Shown here: one piece after another, positions 47,224 through 58,784 of the stretch | Layout: every line of letters starts with the position of its first letter | Numbering within the stretch: the stretch's first letter is position 1 | From: Scenedesmus sp. ARA3 | Taxonomy: Eukaryota > Chlorophyta > Chlorophyceae > Sphaeropleales > Scenedesmaceae | Reading direction: 5' to 3' | Assembly (NCBI GenBank): GCA_004335835.1 | Contig: RWJK01000179.1 | Location: 1-64,000 of the forward strand | Length of the DNA: 64,000 nt | Notes under the pieces: generated by a model | What the model was told of the DNA's origin: nothing | The model's input: the letters and a program-made list of their open reading frames with translations, nothing else | The model's database searches: none | Program-made: the position numbers and the translations under genes

Positions 47224-49344
47224 CTACGGCAAATGCAATAACTCTGCAGCAGCTGCACCTGCAAGCAAGGCATCTGCTTCCGGCTGCACCAGCTGCCAGC
47301 CATCTCCCTCCAAGCTCTGCCGCCGCTGCTGCACATAACTTAAATACTTCTCAGCTTCAGCCGCCTCCCAAACCATCACCTGCTGCAGCAACCCTACAGC
47401 TGCTGCATGCTGCGGCCCTTGCAATTGCAAGCCAACTTCTGATAGCAGCTGCTGCTGCAGCTGCAGCAGGGGCTGGCAGACTGGAGCGAGCTGAGCCAGC
47501 TGCACCTGCTTTTTGATGTGGTCAAAGCGCCACAGCGGCACGACATGCAGCGGAACTTCAGAAGATGGCACGCTGGTCACAGCGCAGCGCTGGCGGTAGC
47601 GCTGCAGGGCCTGCTGCTGCAGCTGCTGCCAGTTGCTGGCTCCAAAGACCTGCACAGCACCGCGAGGGATGAGGTGTACAAGCAATGCAGCTTCTTCTCT
47701 TCTTGCAGTTGCCATTCTTGCTTGCATCATGTACTAGGTTACTAAACACACTGGACAGCTGGGTTGTTGGATGGATGTTGCTTGCTCAGCTCTGTTGTGG
47801 TCAGCAGCTTGGTTGGCCCGAGCCGAGCCAGAAGCATGACTTTCTGTCATTCGCAGAACAACTGCAGACCCTAACACACAATGACTGCAACAACCAGATG
47901 AATCGCAACTACCAGCCTGCGCTGTTTGCTATGCTATTGCGCCTCATAACAACTGAAAATGCATTCTAGGTCTACAGACCTGCTGCATGTCTGCCTGCTG
48001 CTGCCAGCTGTCGGGCAGCAGGTCCAGCGCTACTCCATGCAGCGCAGGGCAGCATGCTGCAGCCACGCCCCACTTGTCGGTGTCTTCAGCCAGTCCTCTG
48101 GATGTGACTGTGCCAAAGACGGCCTGCGGGGTGTGTCAAAACAGGCACGTTTTGCAGAAGCAGGGGAACAGCAGCGCATGTGACTGGTCAACCGATGTGA
48201 CCGTTCCAAAGACGGCCTGTGGATGGTATCCCGCACAACAGGCATAGCAGCAGTGGCAGCAGTGCGACACTTGTCTGTGTCTTTAGCCATGCCTCTTGAA
48301 GTGACTGTGCCAAAGACGGCCTGCAGATTGTGTTTGAAAAGGCATGTGGTGCAGAAACAGGGCAACAGCAGCGCATGTGATTGGTCTACCGATGTGACGA
48401 CTCCAAAGCAGGCCTGTGGATGGCATTCCACACAACAAGCATAGCAGCAGGGCAGCAGTGCAAGAGTAGCGCAACGACACATTAGCACAATACATCATCT
48501 GCGCCAGAGCAAGCCTGCGGATGCAGATTGCAGTTGCAGACACAGGCATGTAGCAGCAAGCATCAGAGCATTATTGGCACGCTGATGCACAGCTGACAAA
48601 ACCAGATTAGTACAGCAGGCTGACAACCAGTCTTGAAGTGAAGAGGCTGCTACAGCACTGTGCTCAAGCTAGTGTCAGTGCTGTGGCGCAGGTGATGAAG
48701 CCAGGGACGAGACTTCAAGCAGGACATTGCACATGCGCTCCTGCTTGCAACCACGTAATCCAAACATCTGCAATGTATGTAATATCGCAGTAATACAAGT
48801 ACATGCGTCAACCAGGCTACAGTGCAACAGCACAGCGTCATGTACACAATGCTACACACTGCCTACATAACACAGGCTGTATTGAGCAGCCATACCGGCA
48901 GTGTGAAGGCGTATGTGAGGTGCGCCGCCACGTAGCCCACACTGGCTCCGTCCAATGTTGTCACATGCACTGCTGCGGGGTCGGCAGGGTTGCTGGGCTC
49001 CTGCTGGAACAGCAGCGGCTGGCCTGGCAGCAGCTGCCTGATCACCTCCTGCGGAGCATGCGGCAGCAGCAGCAGCAGCAGCACGTTAACAATGCATACA
49101 AAGGCTTGAATTGTTTAGGTCTAGTTGGGTTGTACACAATGCCTTGCTGCAGGAAGACACGTTCTTGTTATTGCCAGCTGTTTGTCAAGCAGGAGCAGCG
49201 GGCGTTCACCTGTCGGCCTTCAAAAGTGACGCCTTTGAGCCGGTACAGCTGCAGCGGGCAGCGCAGCAGCAGCTGCCTCCGAGCAGCGACAGCTCTGCTG
49301 ACCTGCAGCGTTACCAGCAGCCTGTCAGCATGTTTGCACTGCAT
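47224..49344 (-). CDS. HIRAN-domain protein with a Cys/Trp-containing C-terminal domain
   Basis: Four exons: 49344-49210, 49048-48896, 48123-47980, 47649-47224; all phase 0; 285 residues. Exons 1-2 form a HIRAN-like domain: LKGVTFEGRQEVIRQLLPGQ, FQQEPSNPADPAAVHV and GASVGYVAAHL. Exon 3 (AVFGTVTSRGLAED, then WGVAAACCPALHGVALDLLP) and exon 4 (RCAVTSVPSSEVPLHVVPLW, then RFDHIKKQVQLAQLAPVC) resemble a conserved green-lineage region that looks HNH-like, but the second CxxC/His part expected of an HNH nuclease is not evident. Known: HIRAN in HLTF binds 3' DNA ends. Inference: a DNA-associated protein, role unknown. The N-terminal start is uncertain. The intron between exons 2 and 3 contains copies of the exon 3 start. 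Confidence 0.6.
48180..48420 (-). repeat. Three copies of the HIRAN-gene exon 3 start
   Basis: Minus-strand CAGGCCGTCTTTGG and CAGGCCTGCTTTGG followed by GTCAC occur near 48420, 48325 and 48223, before the real exon start at 48123. Spacing is close to 100 bp. Downstream GCTGCTGTTGCCCTG and CACATGCGCTGCTG-like sequence is also repeated. Confidence 0.8.
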
Positions 49345-50144
49345 TGTAAGCCTAATGGCAGGTGAGATGCCTTCCTTACTGTGCTCCTGGGCACTGCTGA
49401 CCAAAGTTCCTCTGCATGGACATTGCAATACTAAAAATGCACGGTGAATCGTGGTGAACACATGCACTATGTATGCTTGCAGCATGGCTGCTGATGTTGG
49501 GGTCTTGGGAGCCTCACCTGGCTGCTGTCAAACGTGCTGCTGGGCGCTGCTGCTGACGCAATGCACTTCAGACCCAACATTGCTACCGCAGGCGGTGTGG
49601 TTAATGTCGGTGCTGCTGCTGCCGATGCTCCTGCTGCTGCTGCTCCTCCTCCTGCTGCTGCTGCCAAGGTCTGGCTCCAATGTGCAGTTTTGTGCAGCAC
49701 ACACAGCTGGCTGGCCAGGAGCGTTCTACAAAGCATGCAATAGGTGTATGTAGCAAGTTTATCGTATGACGAGGCACCCGGGTGCGACCTGTGAACGCAG
49801 ATGAAGCTGAAGGCATGTGCAGCAGCACAAGTGCAGGTCGCGTCAGGCCTACAGCAAGCAGCGCACGTGAAATGAGATGCCTACAATGGTCGACATGGAA
49901 CGAGGCAACGAGGTATGCTTTCCATAATACTCTCCAACATTCTTGTCTGTGACAAGTCACGCCTGACAAAGCCAGCGGTACAAATGCCGGACCGGGCATG
50001 TGCCTGGCCAGCGTACGCTTGGCTGTTGTAACCGATCGAAGTACAGAGGTGTGAATTACGTTTTTGATTAGGCAGGTGCAGGGATTAGCTCTGGGTATTG
50101 CAGTTTGTCAGGACAGCACACAGTCAGCTGCATCAACAGCAGAG
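49345..50144. promoter_or_regulatory. Divergent intergenic region
   Basis: 800 bp between the HIRAN gene (-) and the helical-repeat gene (+). Contains a short GCT/CTG-rich stretch (49607-49670) and no supported gene. Confidence 0.35.
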
Positions 50145-51246
50145 ATGGACCCCATAGCAACGATAAAGAATAACATACCTAAATTGTCTCATCCGGACAC
50201 CGTGGCCGATGCTGCTGCAGCCATAGGTGAGGTGCTTGGTGCAGCTGTATTGTTCCTGCTCTGCTGCTGTGCTGCTGCTAACACACACTCATAGTAGGCT
50301 GCAGCACTTCAGCAGACATAGACTACATGTATTGGCTGGTCAGCTTTGAGTATCTGTGGCTGCAGTTGCTGCAAATTTGATTGGCAGACTGGAACATCAG
50401 CTATCAGGAATATACTTGCAGCTGTATGCACTGTGGGTCCTGTGTGGCACCTGGGTTGCGTGAATGACTGGCGGTGCACACAGCATGCACATTTAAAAGG
50501 TGCACAAGTAATGTGTAGCAGTAGAACTAGCAGCAGCAGCAGCAGCAGCAGGAGCAGCAGCGTCGGCAGCCGTGCACTCTTCTGTCTCGCGCACTGTCGC
50601 ATGTAGCAGCTGGGCAGGCAACCTTCCCATATCCTCACTCAGCACTGTTGCTGCCGCCGCTGCTGCTACTGCTCCTCTTGTACCCGCTGCCCACTCTCAC
50701 AGACGCCTCCTACAAGCGCCTCTGGTCAGACGTGTACCAGCTGGGAACCCTCGCCTGCCTGCGCGCAGGCCTGCTGGCACGCAATGCCCTCTATGAGGGC
50801 AATGCCATCGCAGCCATCTACAAAGTGCTGCAAGCCAGCAGCAGCAGCAACGGTGATGACACTGCTGCTGCTGCTGCCGCGTATGCGCCTGTCACTGCCA
50901 GCCACCTGCTGTCCATCCTGGCGGCATTGCTGCAGGACGTGCCTGCTGCATTTGCTGCAGAGGGCTACGCACACCTGGTGTACGACGCAGGTGGGTGTTG
51001 CAGTTCAGCTTTCGGGGGGTGGGGGTTGTGGTGGATATGGCAGTCAAAAAGGAAAACACAGGTGGTGTTTGCCAGCAGAGGGCTGCACACATTTGGTGTA
51101 TGATGCAGGTGCGTTCAGGTGCACTGATGTTCTTCAAATGTGAAGTTACAATGGATTCTGGCAGCAAATGCTTGAAGTCCTAAGTGACAGCGTGGCGTGG
51201 AGGTGGAGGGGGAGGTGTGCACGACTAGCATTGTCTACTACAGCGC

Positions 51247-51279
<33 letters not shown>

Positions 51280-54200
51280 TGTGTCTGACATGTTTGGGTC
51301 TTGCTGGGCTGCGCAGCGGCACCTGCGAACTGCTGGGTGTTGCGCCATCACGCTCAAGCATTGCAGGATGCTGCTTCTGTATTGCTGAACACCTGGGTCC
51401 TTACCAACTGTATCACTGTGTGCAATCTGATGTTGCTGCAGTGGATGAGTCTGAGCTGATCATCCCAGACACCTCGGAGCTCAATGCACTGAGGGCCCAG
51501 GTGGGACGCTGACTCAGCTTGCTGACTGGCATGCATGTAACATCCCGACTGGACATGATGCCTGGATGCAGCAGTCATTGATGAGGCGGGGGGCAGGCAA
51601 CACGTCAGCTCACCTTCACAGCGGCAGCCGAGCTTTCTCTGCCTGCTCATGTTGCCGCCACTGTTGTGATCTTGGCAACTGTGCACAAGTCAACCCCGCA
51701 GCCGCTGTTTGTGAGCCTGGCGCTGCGCACGCTGCTGGCACGGCCCTCTGCATGCATCTCACCATTGCTGCTGCTGCTGCTGCTGCCGCCGGCGCCGCTT
51801 TCGGGGGTCTTTTCTGCATACAAAACTGCAGCCGCTGTTTGTGAGCCTGGCGCTGCGCACGCTGCTGGCGCGGCCCTCCGGTTGCGACCGGGACCCTCAC
51901 GTGAGCGTGGGATACATCAATGACTTGATCTCAATCGAAGGCCTGGACTACATCACAAGCGCCGCAATGCAAGGGCTGCTGCGCGACAGGTGGGTTTGTT
52001 ATATGTTTGTAGGTTTGAGAATAAGCCGCTGCGCTGTGCAGTTGTGTGATGTGTGTGCATCAATCACCTCCCCGATTGAAGGACTGGACTAAACAAAACT
52101 GCATCAGTGTGATGTAGTGTCACAAGCGCGGCTGTGTAGGCCTGCTGCATGGCAGGTGGGCTGTGTGCATGCTGCTTGTGCTGCATGTGTATGTGGAAGC
52201 TGCATGAATGGCCTCAACTCAATTGGCATTGGACTACACCACCAGTGCGGCTATGCAGGGCCTGCTGCGCGACAGGTGGGGCTGTGTGGCCTGTGTTGGT
52301 GCGCAGTTGTGCATCTGTGTGATTCCTCTGCATCAACCACCTGATCTTGATTGAGAGCCTTGACTACATGAATTGCATCGCTGTGTAACTGCCTGATCAC
52401 TCTTTACAAGCCACTTGATCCATCTGCGCTGCCTGCAGGCCCTGTGCCTAATTTTGTGTGACGTCTTCTGCTGCTGCAGGCCCTGCCGCTAGGTGCTGTC
52501 CTGCGGCCTGCAGTCGCATCAAGCCCGCAATTTAAAATGCATATTTACTGCATCACATGTACCGTCTTTCGGTGTTTTTTTGTATGCGCTCTGTATGTAG
52601 GCCCTTTTTCAGGGGGTGCTGTTCCGTGGCCTAGCGTCATCAGACCCCCACAAGCTCCTCAAGTGACTGGCCTTGTCTTGCTGCCACAGGCCGTTCTGCG
52701 AAGTTCTGTTCTGCGGCCTGCAATTCCAAGACCCCCACAAGCTCATCAAGTGCCTGCAGCTGCTCCATCTGTGCCTCTGCTCCTGCTGCTGTCCTGCCTG
52801 CAGGCCGTTCTGCGAAGTTCTGTTCTGCGGCCTGCAATCCCAAGACCCCCACAAGCTCTTCAAGTGCCTGCACCTGCTCAAGCGCTGCGTGGGCGGCGGG
52901 CCAGGCATGCTTTATCTGTGCCACTGTGTGCCGTCTTTTGCTGCTGCAGGCCCTTCAGTGAACTGCTGCTTTGCTTGCTGGCCTCCCCGTACCCCCAAAG
53001 CTCTTCTTGTGCACCACCTTTGCCGATGTTCTCCTTGTCTTGCTGCCACAGGCCCTTCCGCGAAGTACTGTTCCGCGGCCTCGCCTCTCCTGACCCCCAC
53101 AAGCTGTTCAAGTGCCTGCAGCTGCTCAAGCGCTGCGTGGGCGGCGGCCCAGGCATGCTCGGCGGCTTTGCAAACATACACCACAAACTCAGCCCTCCAT
53201 GGAGCTTGCAGCAGCTGCTGCGGCTAGGGGCACAGCAGCCGCTAGTGGCTGCATGCAGCAGTGTGGCACAGCTGGTGCGGCAGCATGGGATTGAAAGGCA
53301 GCTGCTTGGGTTGCTGCATACCACGCTGCTGGATATATTTGACCTGCTGTGTGCTGCGGAGGCTGGCAGCAGCAGTGAGGGTGGCGGCGGCGGCGCTGGT
53401 GGCAGCAGCAGTGCTGACAAGCAGGCGGCAGCGCCAGCGCCGGCAGGCGAGAAGCAGATACGGACGGCATCGCAAGCTGTCGGCAGCAGTAGCAGCAGCA
53501 GTGGTTGGCCGGATGACCTGGTGGCGGCTCACATGGGGGTTGTCATTGAGGTGCGTGGAGCTGCGTTTGGCAGGCCGTAAGGGTCTAGCTATGCGTGCAT
53601 GTGAAGCGTGTTTCTAGGTTGAATATGAAGGATGCACACTTGCGCTGTGATACTACTGCCATGCCTTGATGCTAGATAGCGCTGCCAAACGTAACGCCAC
53701 AGGCTCTTGTCACAGCTGCGCGTCTGTCACCCTGCAGAAAGCCAGGCTGCACATCAACCATATGTCTGATCATCATAACATTGTATTGGGTTTGAGGCTG
53801 TCTGTCACTCCCAAAGGTTTGACTTGTTAAGTCAATGCGTGCTGCAGGTGGCGCGGCTGGTGCCCTTCCTCATCACCAGCCTGGAGCGCATAATGCTTTT
53901 GAAACCATAGGCATTTCGTCAAAGATAACATGTGGAAATGACGCTGTATCAATGCTGCAGGTGGCGCGGCTGGTGCCCTTCCTCATCACCAGCCTAGAGC
54001 GCATAATTATCTTGAAACCATAGGCATTGGTCAAACATGTGATATAACACTGTAACAACGCTGCAGGTGGCGCGCCTGGTGCCCTTCCTTATCACCAGCC
54101 TGGAGCGCATATTTGAAACCATAGACACTTGGTCAAAATCAACATGTGGGAATAAAGCTGTAACAACGCTGCAGGTGGCGCGCCTGGTGCCCTTCCTTAT

Positions 54201-56291
54201 CACCAGCCTGGAGCGCATATATGAAACCATAGACACTTGGTCAAAAGTAACATGTGGGAATAAAGCTGTGACAACGCTGCAGGTGGCGCGCCTGGTGCCC
54301 TTCCTCATCACCAGCCTGGAGCACATATTGAATTCAAACTATAGACAGTCAATCAAAAGTAACACGTGGATATAACACTGTAACAACGCTGCAGGTGGCA
54401 CGGTTTGTGCCCTTCCTCATCACGAGCTTGGAGCGCATAATGACTTTGACATCATAGGCATTTGGTCAAAGATAACATGTGGATGTGACACTGTAACAAT
54501 GCTGCAGGTGGCGCGGCTGGTGCCCTTCCTCATCACCAGCCTGGAGCGCATGCAGCCCTACGCAGCCACCCCTGCAGCAGCAGCAGCACTGGAGGCAGCC
54601 GGGCCGGGTGCTGCTGCTGCGCTGCTGGCTGTGCTGGCTGCGGGTGATGCCACGGATTGGCCAATGCTGCCGCACGAGGTGGACGGCTACAAGGTGCGGC
54701 GCGGCTGCAAGGCTTGTGTTGTTGTGGTTGTGCTTGCGTGCTTGTAGCGATGGTGTCCTGCTTATTGGCCGATGCTGCCGCACGAGGTGGACGGCTACAA
54801 GGTGGGGCGTTGTTACATGTATTGGTAGTTGTGGATACATGGTCAGCAATTATGTTGCGTGATCCTGGCAATGCTGTGGCACAAGGTGGAGGGCTACAAG
54901 GTGACGAAGGGATGAGTTGACTGCGTGCTTACGGTTGTGTTTCAGTGTGACGGTGATGGTGATGCCACGGACTGGCCGATGCTGTCGCACGAGGTGGACG
55001 GCTACAAGGTGCGGCGCGGCCAGCAGTAGTGGAGTATTTGACAACGGCATGCCAGGCAGCAGTCAACTTGCACTACCTGAGGGCTGCAGGAGTTCTGCCT
55101 GCTAGTAGGGTTGGCCAGTGCCTGTGTTGGGCTGAAGCAGGTTGACATTTGTTCCATGGTGCCAACTGGTTAGCGTAGCTACTCAGCTACGGCGTATTCT
55201 GCTCAAAACACAACATGCTGCTGGTATACCGTGCTGATGGTGTTGCAGGTGCTGACAGCTCTCACTCAGCAAAGTAGGCAGCTGGCGCTCGCAGCTCTAT
55301 CAGCAGGCGCAGCGCGTACCATCTACGCAGCACTTGTCAAGTGGGCAGCAGTCATGCCTGCGCCCGATGCCCTGCCAGGCACTGAACCCCAAACCCCGGA
55401 CTCTGAAACCCAACTCAATGACCTAGATCTAGACCCTGCGGTAAGACATGCACATAGACGGAGCGGCAGCAGCGGCAGCAGCGGCCTAGCCGCAGCAGGG
55501 GTGCGGCCAGCATCTCCGTTTGATCAGGGGTTGGGCCGGGTAGTAGACCCTCAAGTTGTTCGGGTATCAGCAGCAGCACTGCAGCTGCTGCACACGCTGC
55601 TTGCGTCTGCTGCACAAGCAGACCAGCGCAGCAGCAGCAACGCCACACCCGCAGCAGCAGCAGCAACAGTGGATTTCCACATGCCTGAAGACATGCCAGC
55701 TCTGCTGCTGGAGCTGTGGCATGTGCAGCCACTGCAGCGGCTTGCAGCAGACTGCTTGGCTGCATTGCAGCAGCTAGGGCTGCTGGCTGCTGCTGCTGGC
55801 GGCCATGGGGAGCAGCAACAGGCTGGCCAGCCTATAACAGCAGCAGCAGCAGCAGGTAGTCAGGCGGTTGGAGTACTTGTTGGCAGTGTAGCAGCAGCAG
55901 CTGGCGGGACAGCAGGCCAGGTTGCAGCTGTAGCTGTAGAAAAGCAACAGGCTGAGGTTGAAGGGGCGTATGGGGTTCAGGGGAGCAGCAGGCTCATGGC
56001 ACAGCTCAAGGTGTGAAAACTGTTTGGGTACTGCTGCAGGAGTTGCAGACAACATCATCATTATTGATGGCGATTGTCCGACACGTGGCAGCACTTGCTG
56101 GCCTGCATGCAGACTGCTGCACAGCTTTGCATGCCGGGCTGTTGATACAACAGCGGCTTTGTCATTTCCTGTTATTTGGTTATTATGCCACACACGCGGT
56201 GCTTCTGCAGCGCTGCTGCTGGTGCTGCCACGTTGGTAACCTGCTGGAGTTCTTGGTTAATCACGCTGCGCAAATAGTCAAGAGGTGCTAG
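50145..56291 (+). CDS. Large helix-rich protein, ARM/HEAT-like, function unknown
   Basis: Eight exons that stay in frame: 50145-50226, 50703-50990, 51442-51500, 51832-51989, 53052-53550, 54508-54693, 55249-56010, 56040-56291; 761 residues. An extra in-frame exon at 51609-51710 (LTFTAAAELSLPAHVAATVV) is possible. The sequence is dominated by Leu/Ala-rich amphipathic segments, for example SYKRLWSDVYQLGTLACL, PLFVSLALRTLLARPS, PHKLFKCLQLLKRCV, VARLVPFLITSLERMQPY and VLTALTQQSRQLALAAL, with Ser/Gly and Ala linkers. This looks like a helical solenoid but I cannot name a family. The 5' end is the least certain part: the first exon is short and more may lie upstream. Introns contain an exceptional number of partial exon copies. 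Confidence 0.6.
51060..51114 (+). repeat. Copy of the second-exon end plus donor
   Basis: GCAGAGGGCTGCACACAT and TGGTGTATGATGCAGGTGCG copy the end of exon 2 (GCAGAGGGCTACGCACAC, TACGACGCAGGTGGG at 50959-50995). Confidence 0.7.
51696..51740 (+). repeat. Upstream copy of the fourth-exon start
   Basis: CCGCAGCCGCTGTTTGTGAG and the following GCGCTGCGCACGCTGCTGGC are nearly identical to the start of the real exon at 51832. This copy has no donor at the corresponding end. Confidence 0.85.
52070..52375 (+). repeat. Copies of the fourth-exon end
   Basis: GCAGGGCCTGCTGCGCGACA then GGTGGGG near 52254-52280 copies the exon end at 51969-51995. Weaker copies of GAAGGCCTGGACTACATC occur near 52075 and 52350. 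Confidence 0.75.
52604..52985 (+). repeat. Four copies of the fifth-exon start
   Basis: CCGTTCTGCGAAGTTCTGTT and GACCCCCACAAGCTC recur at about 52690 and 52802. A more diverged start lies near 52604 (GGGGTGCTGTTCCGTGGCCT), and a short one near 52951 (CCCTTCAGTGAACTGCTG). All mirror the real exon at 53052. Confidence 0.85.
53848..54556 (+). repeat. Seven-copy, about 110-bp array of acceptor plus exon start
   Basis: GTGGCGCGGCTGGTGCCCTT, preceded by CTGCAG, begins at 53848, 53961, 54067, 54175, 54283, 54395 and 54508 (periods 106-113). Each unit holds about 60 nt of intron 3' end, the acceptor and 48 nt of exon ending at GAGCGCAT. Only the last unit continues into coding sequence. Confidence 0.95.
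54769..55027 (+). repeat. Three copies of the sixth-exon end
   Basis: CCGATGCTGCCGCACGAGGT and GGACGGCTACAAGGTG of the real exon end (54693) recur at about 54769-54802 and 54976-55013, with a diverged one at 54869-54903. Confidence 0.9.
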
Positions 56292-56601
56292 GTTGATACA
56301 GCAAAGGTGCAGGCCAAGATCAACGTTGCTGCGACATCTGCTGTTGATTGTACTGCGGCCCAGCAGCAGTGGCCGCTGCTAGTAGTGGCACTGCACCAGG
56401 CAGCTATCTCTTCATGCACCGATAGATGCTTGCACAAGTGGGGCCACGGACATGACAGGCCCAAGCATCATGCGGTGCAGTGCACTTTGTTACAACAGCA
56501 CGCACTGTGTGCCTGGCACTGCCATGATTGCCACCACAGCGTCACAGTGGCGCTTCATACTGATTGAACAACCGTTGTCAACAGGCTGTTGACTTGCAGC
56601 T

Positions 56602-56637
56602 AGCCCCAACTGGCGGCTGAGCCGCCAAGCTGGGGCT
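56602..56637. repeat. Short inverted repeat (hairpin)
   Basis: AGCCCCAACTGGCGGCT faces AGCCGCCAAGCTGGGGCT across two bases; the arms pair except for one bulge. It may be a transcript-end structure or a remnant of a small element. Confidence 0.75.
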
Positions 56638-57366
56638 TCAAAGTTTGAAGTTGGAGGCAGACACTAGCGGCACAGCCAGAAGCCAGCACACGCTTGACAA
56701 ACACAACTCTCCCTTCTGTCACTCTCTCCACACACAGCTGTACCAACCATGGCCGCATTACAACATGTTCTGTACAGCTCATTTTCAAGCACGAACCAAC
56801 TGCCGGTGGCAAGGTGGCTGTTTAACACTGCTGGCAGCACACAAGCCGTTGAGCATTCAACAGCAGCATGGTGAAGCACAGTAGCTGCTCAGAACCGTGT
56901 CCCGGCTATGATGCCACAGTTACGGCCACAGCTTGTGCACGACTCAACCAAACAGCCCAGCTGTGCATGCGGCATGCATGGTAGGGCTCAGCTGTGCTGC
57001 GTGCTAATCAACATTGGAGTGCCCAGCACTGCCAAGCGCCGCCCAGACCAGCAGGCAATTTGCACCGTTGCTTTGCTGTTTTGTTGTGCCTCCCTGTGCT
57101 AGCAATTCGCAAACCCTCTCTCACATCTCTGCACCTCCGATCTCTCCCTCAGCAGAACCATTAACAATCGTTTCGTTTTGCGTGATCTTTCCTGCTGTTG
57201 ATGATACACGACACTTGTAACTGAACAATCAAGCAACTGCACCCTGCCAAGCTCAGCAAGTGGTGCACAGCCAAGGTGGCATGCTGCACTGCTGCACATG
57301 ATGCAATCCCCAACACCTCTGCCCCGCAGCCACAATTTGTGCACGCATCAGACAGCCATGCATCAA

Positions 57367-57371
57367 TTACA
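57367..57371 (-). terminator. TGTAA polyadenylation signal (minus strand)
   Basis: TTACA on the plus strand, about 105 nt past the stop of the PAO-like gene. Confidence 0.45.
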
Positions 57372-57475
57372 CCAGCACTAACAGCGCCAACACAACAGCA
57401 TCTGCCTTGAAGCATTGCTAATCGTGCAGTGCGCTGCAATCACTCATCACTCGACAGCCATTCCTCACACTACGC

Positions 57476-57621
57476 TCAGTGGTTGTCAGCATGACTGAAC
57501 TCGACATACTCAAACTGCGCAATCTCCTGCTCAGCTGCTGCAGCAGCTTTCGTTGCCAGCCAAGCAGCAGCACCCATCACACCAGCCACCACCACACCCA
57601 CCACCAGCCCCACACTCCCAC

Positions 57622-57653
<32 letters not shown>

Positions 57654-58728
57654 CCGCCAGCAGCAGCCTGTGCTGCTGCCAGCTGCAGCAGGCCAGGCGC
57701 AACAACACCTGCCAGCACCCCAACCAGCGCAGCCAGCAGCAGCGAGCTCGCTGTCTTTGCAGCAGCAAGCTTCTGCTTCAGCTCCTGCAGCGCTTTCTGG
57801 CAAATCACACAATGCTGCGTGTGCTGCCGGTACCTGTTAAGCAGCTGCTGCTGCGGCAGGCGGGGAGCTGCGGCGGCTTCTGCTGACAGCGAGATGACGG
57901 CGGCGGCGGGCTGCTCTGCGCCGCCTTTGCTGCTGCGCAGCGGCAGCTGCAGCGCCTTCTCTGCCCACCGCCGGCCTGCGATCAAGTCAAAATTGAAATC
58001 ATTCAGCAGCCGCCAGCCTCGACTCAAGTCAGAGGTATTGCTGGCAACTTTGCCCACCTGCACGCTGAAGCCAAGCTGCATGCTGAGGCCAAGCAGAACC
58101 TCTGCGAGCCACCACGCTAGTGCCGATTTGACATCCATGCTGAGATCAAGCATAGCCACTGGATGAAAGTTGCTGTCTAACAGCTGCGCAGAGACAGCCA
58201 AACAAAAGTGTTAGGAAACGGGTAGCAAAGCACCCAGCCGCCGCCCCACCCAGCCGCCTGCAATGACAAGCCCGTTGAAGGGCACAAGGAGTGTCTGACA
58301 TGTGACAAGAGTCAAACAATCAAGAGTAATCAAACAACAGCAGAACAGCAGCAACACGCGCCGCACCTGCGATGACGAGGCCGTCGCAGGGGGCGGGCAT
58401 GTAGTAGTCCTGCACCCAGGAGGCCTTGCCGCGCAGCGCCAGCTGCCTATCCTGCATGTTCAGGAACACCTGCAGCAGCAGCAGCAGCAGCAGCAGCACA
58501 CGTAAGCATGCAATGCATACAGACACCCAGCTAGGCAGCGGCTGGCAGACACCGCTGACGTAGGGTGATGTGCTATCAAGTTTGATGGCAACTGCTTGCA
58601 AAACACCAGTCACTGCCGCTGCCACATTTGGCTCATCTGTGCCCGCCGCCACTCACGCTGTCCTGGTCGAAGAGCTTGTTCATCTGCAGGTGGCTCTTGT
58701 AGCGAGGCGAGTTCTGGAAGGAGTACCT

Positions 58729-58784
<56 letters not shown>

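Larger units (their letters stand above)
56292..57475. other. Convergent intergenic region
   Basis: 3' ends of the helical-repeat gene and the PAO-like gene face each other. No gene supported. Contains a stable hairpin (56602-56637). Confidence 0.5.

Noticed and set aside
54067..54375. 102-codon frame across three satellite units as a repeat protein
   Set aside because: Each unit contains an acceptor and intron-like AT-rich sequence. The open frame results from the unit lengths here and the next unit stops.
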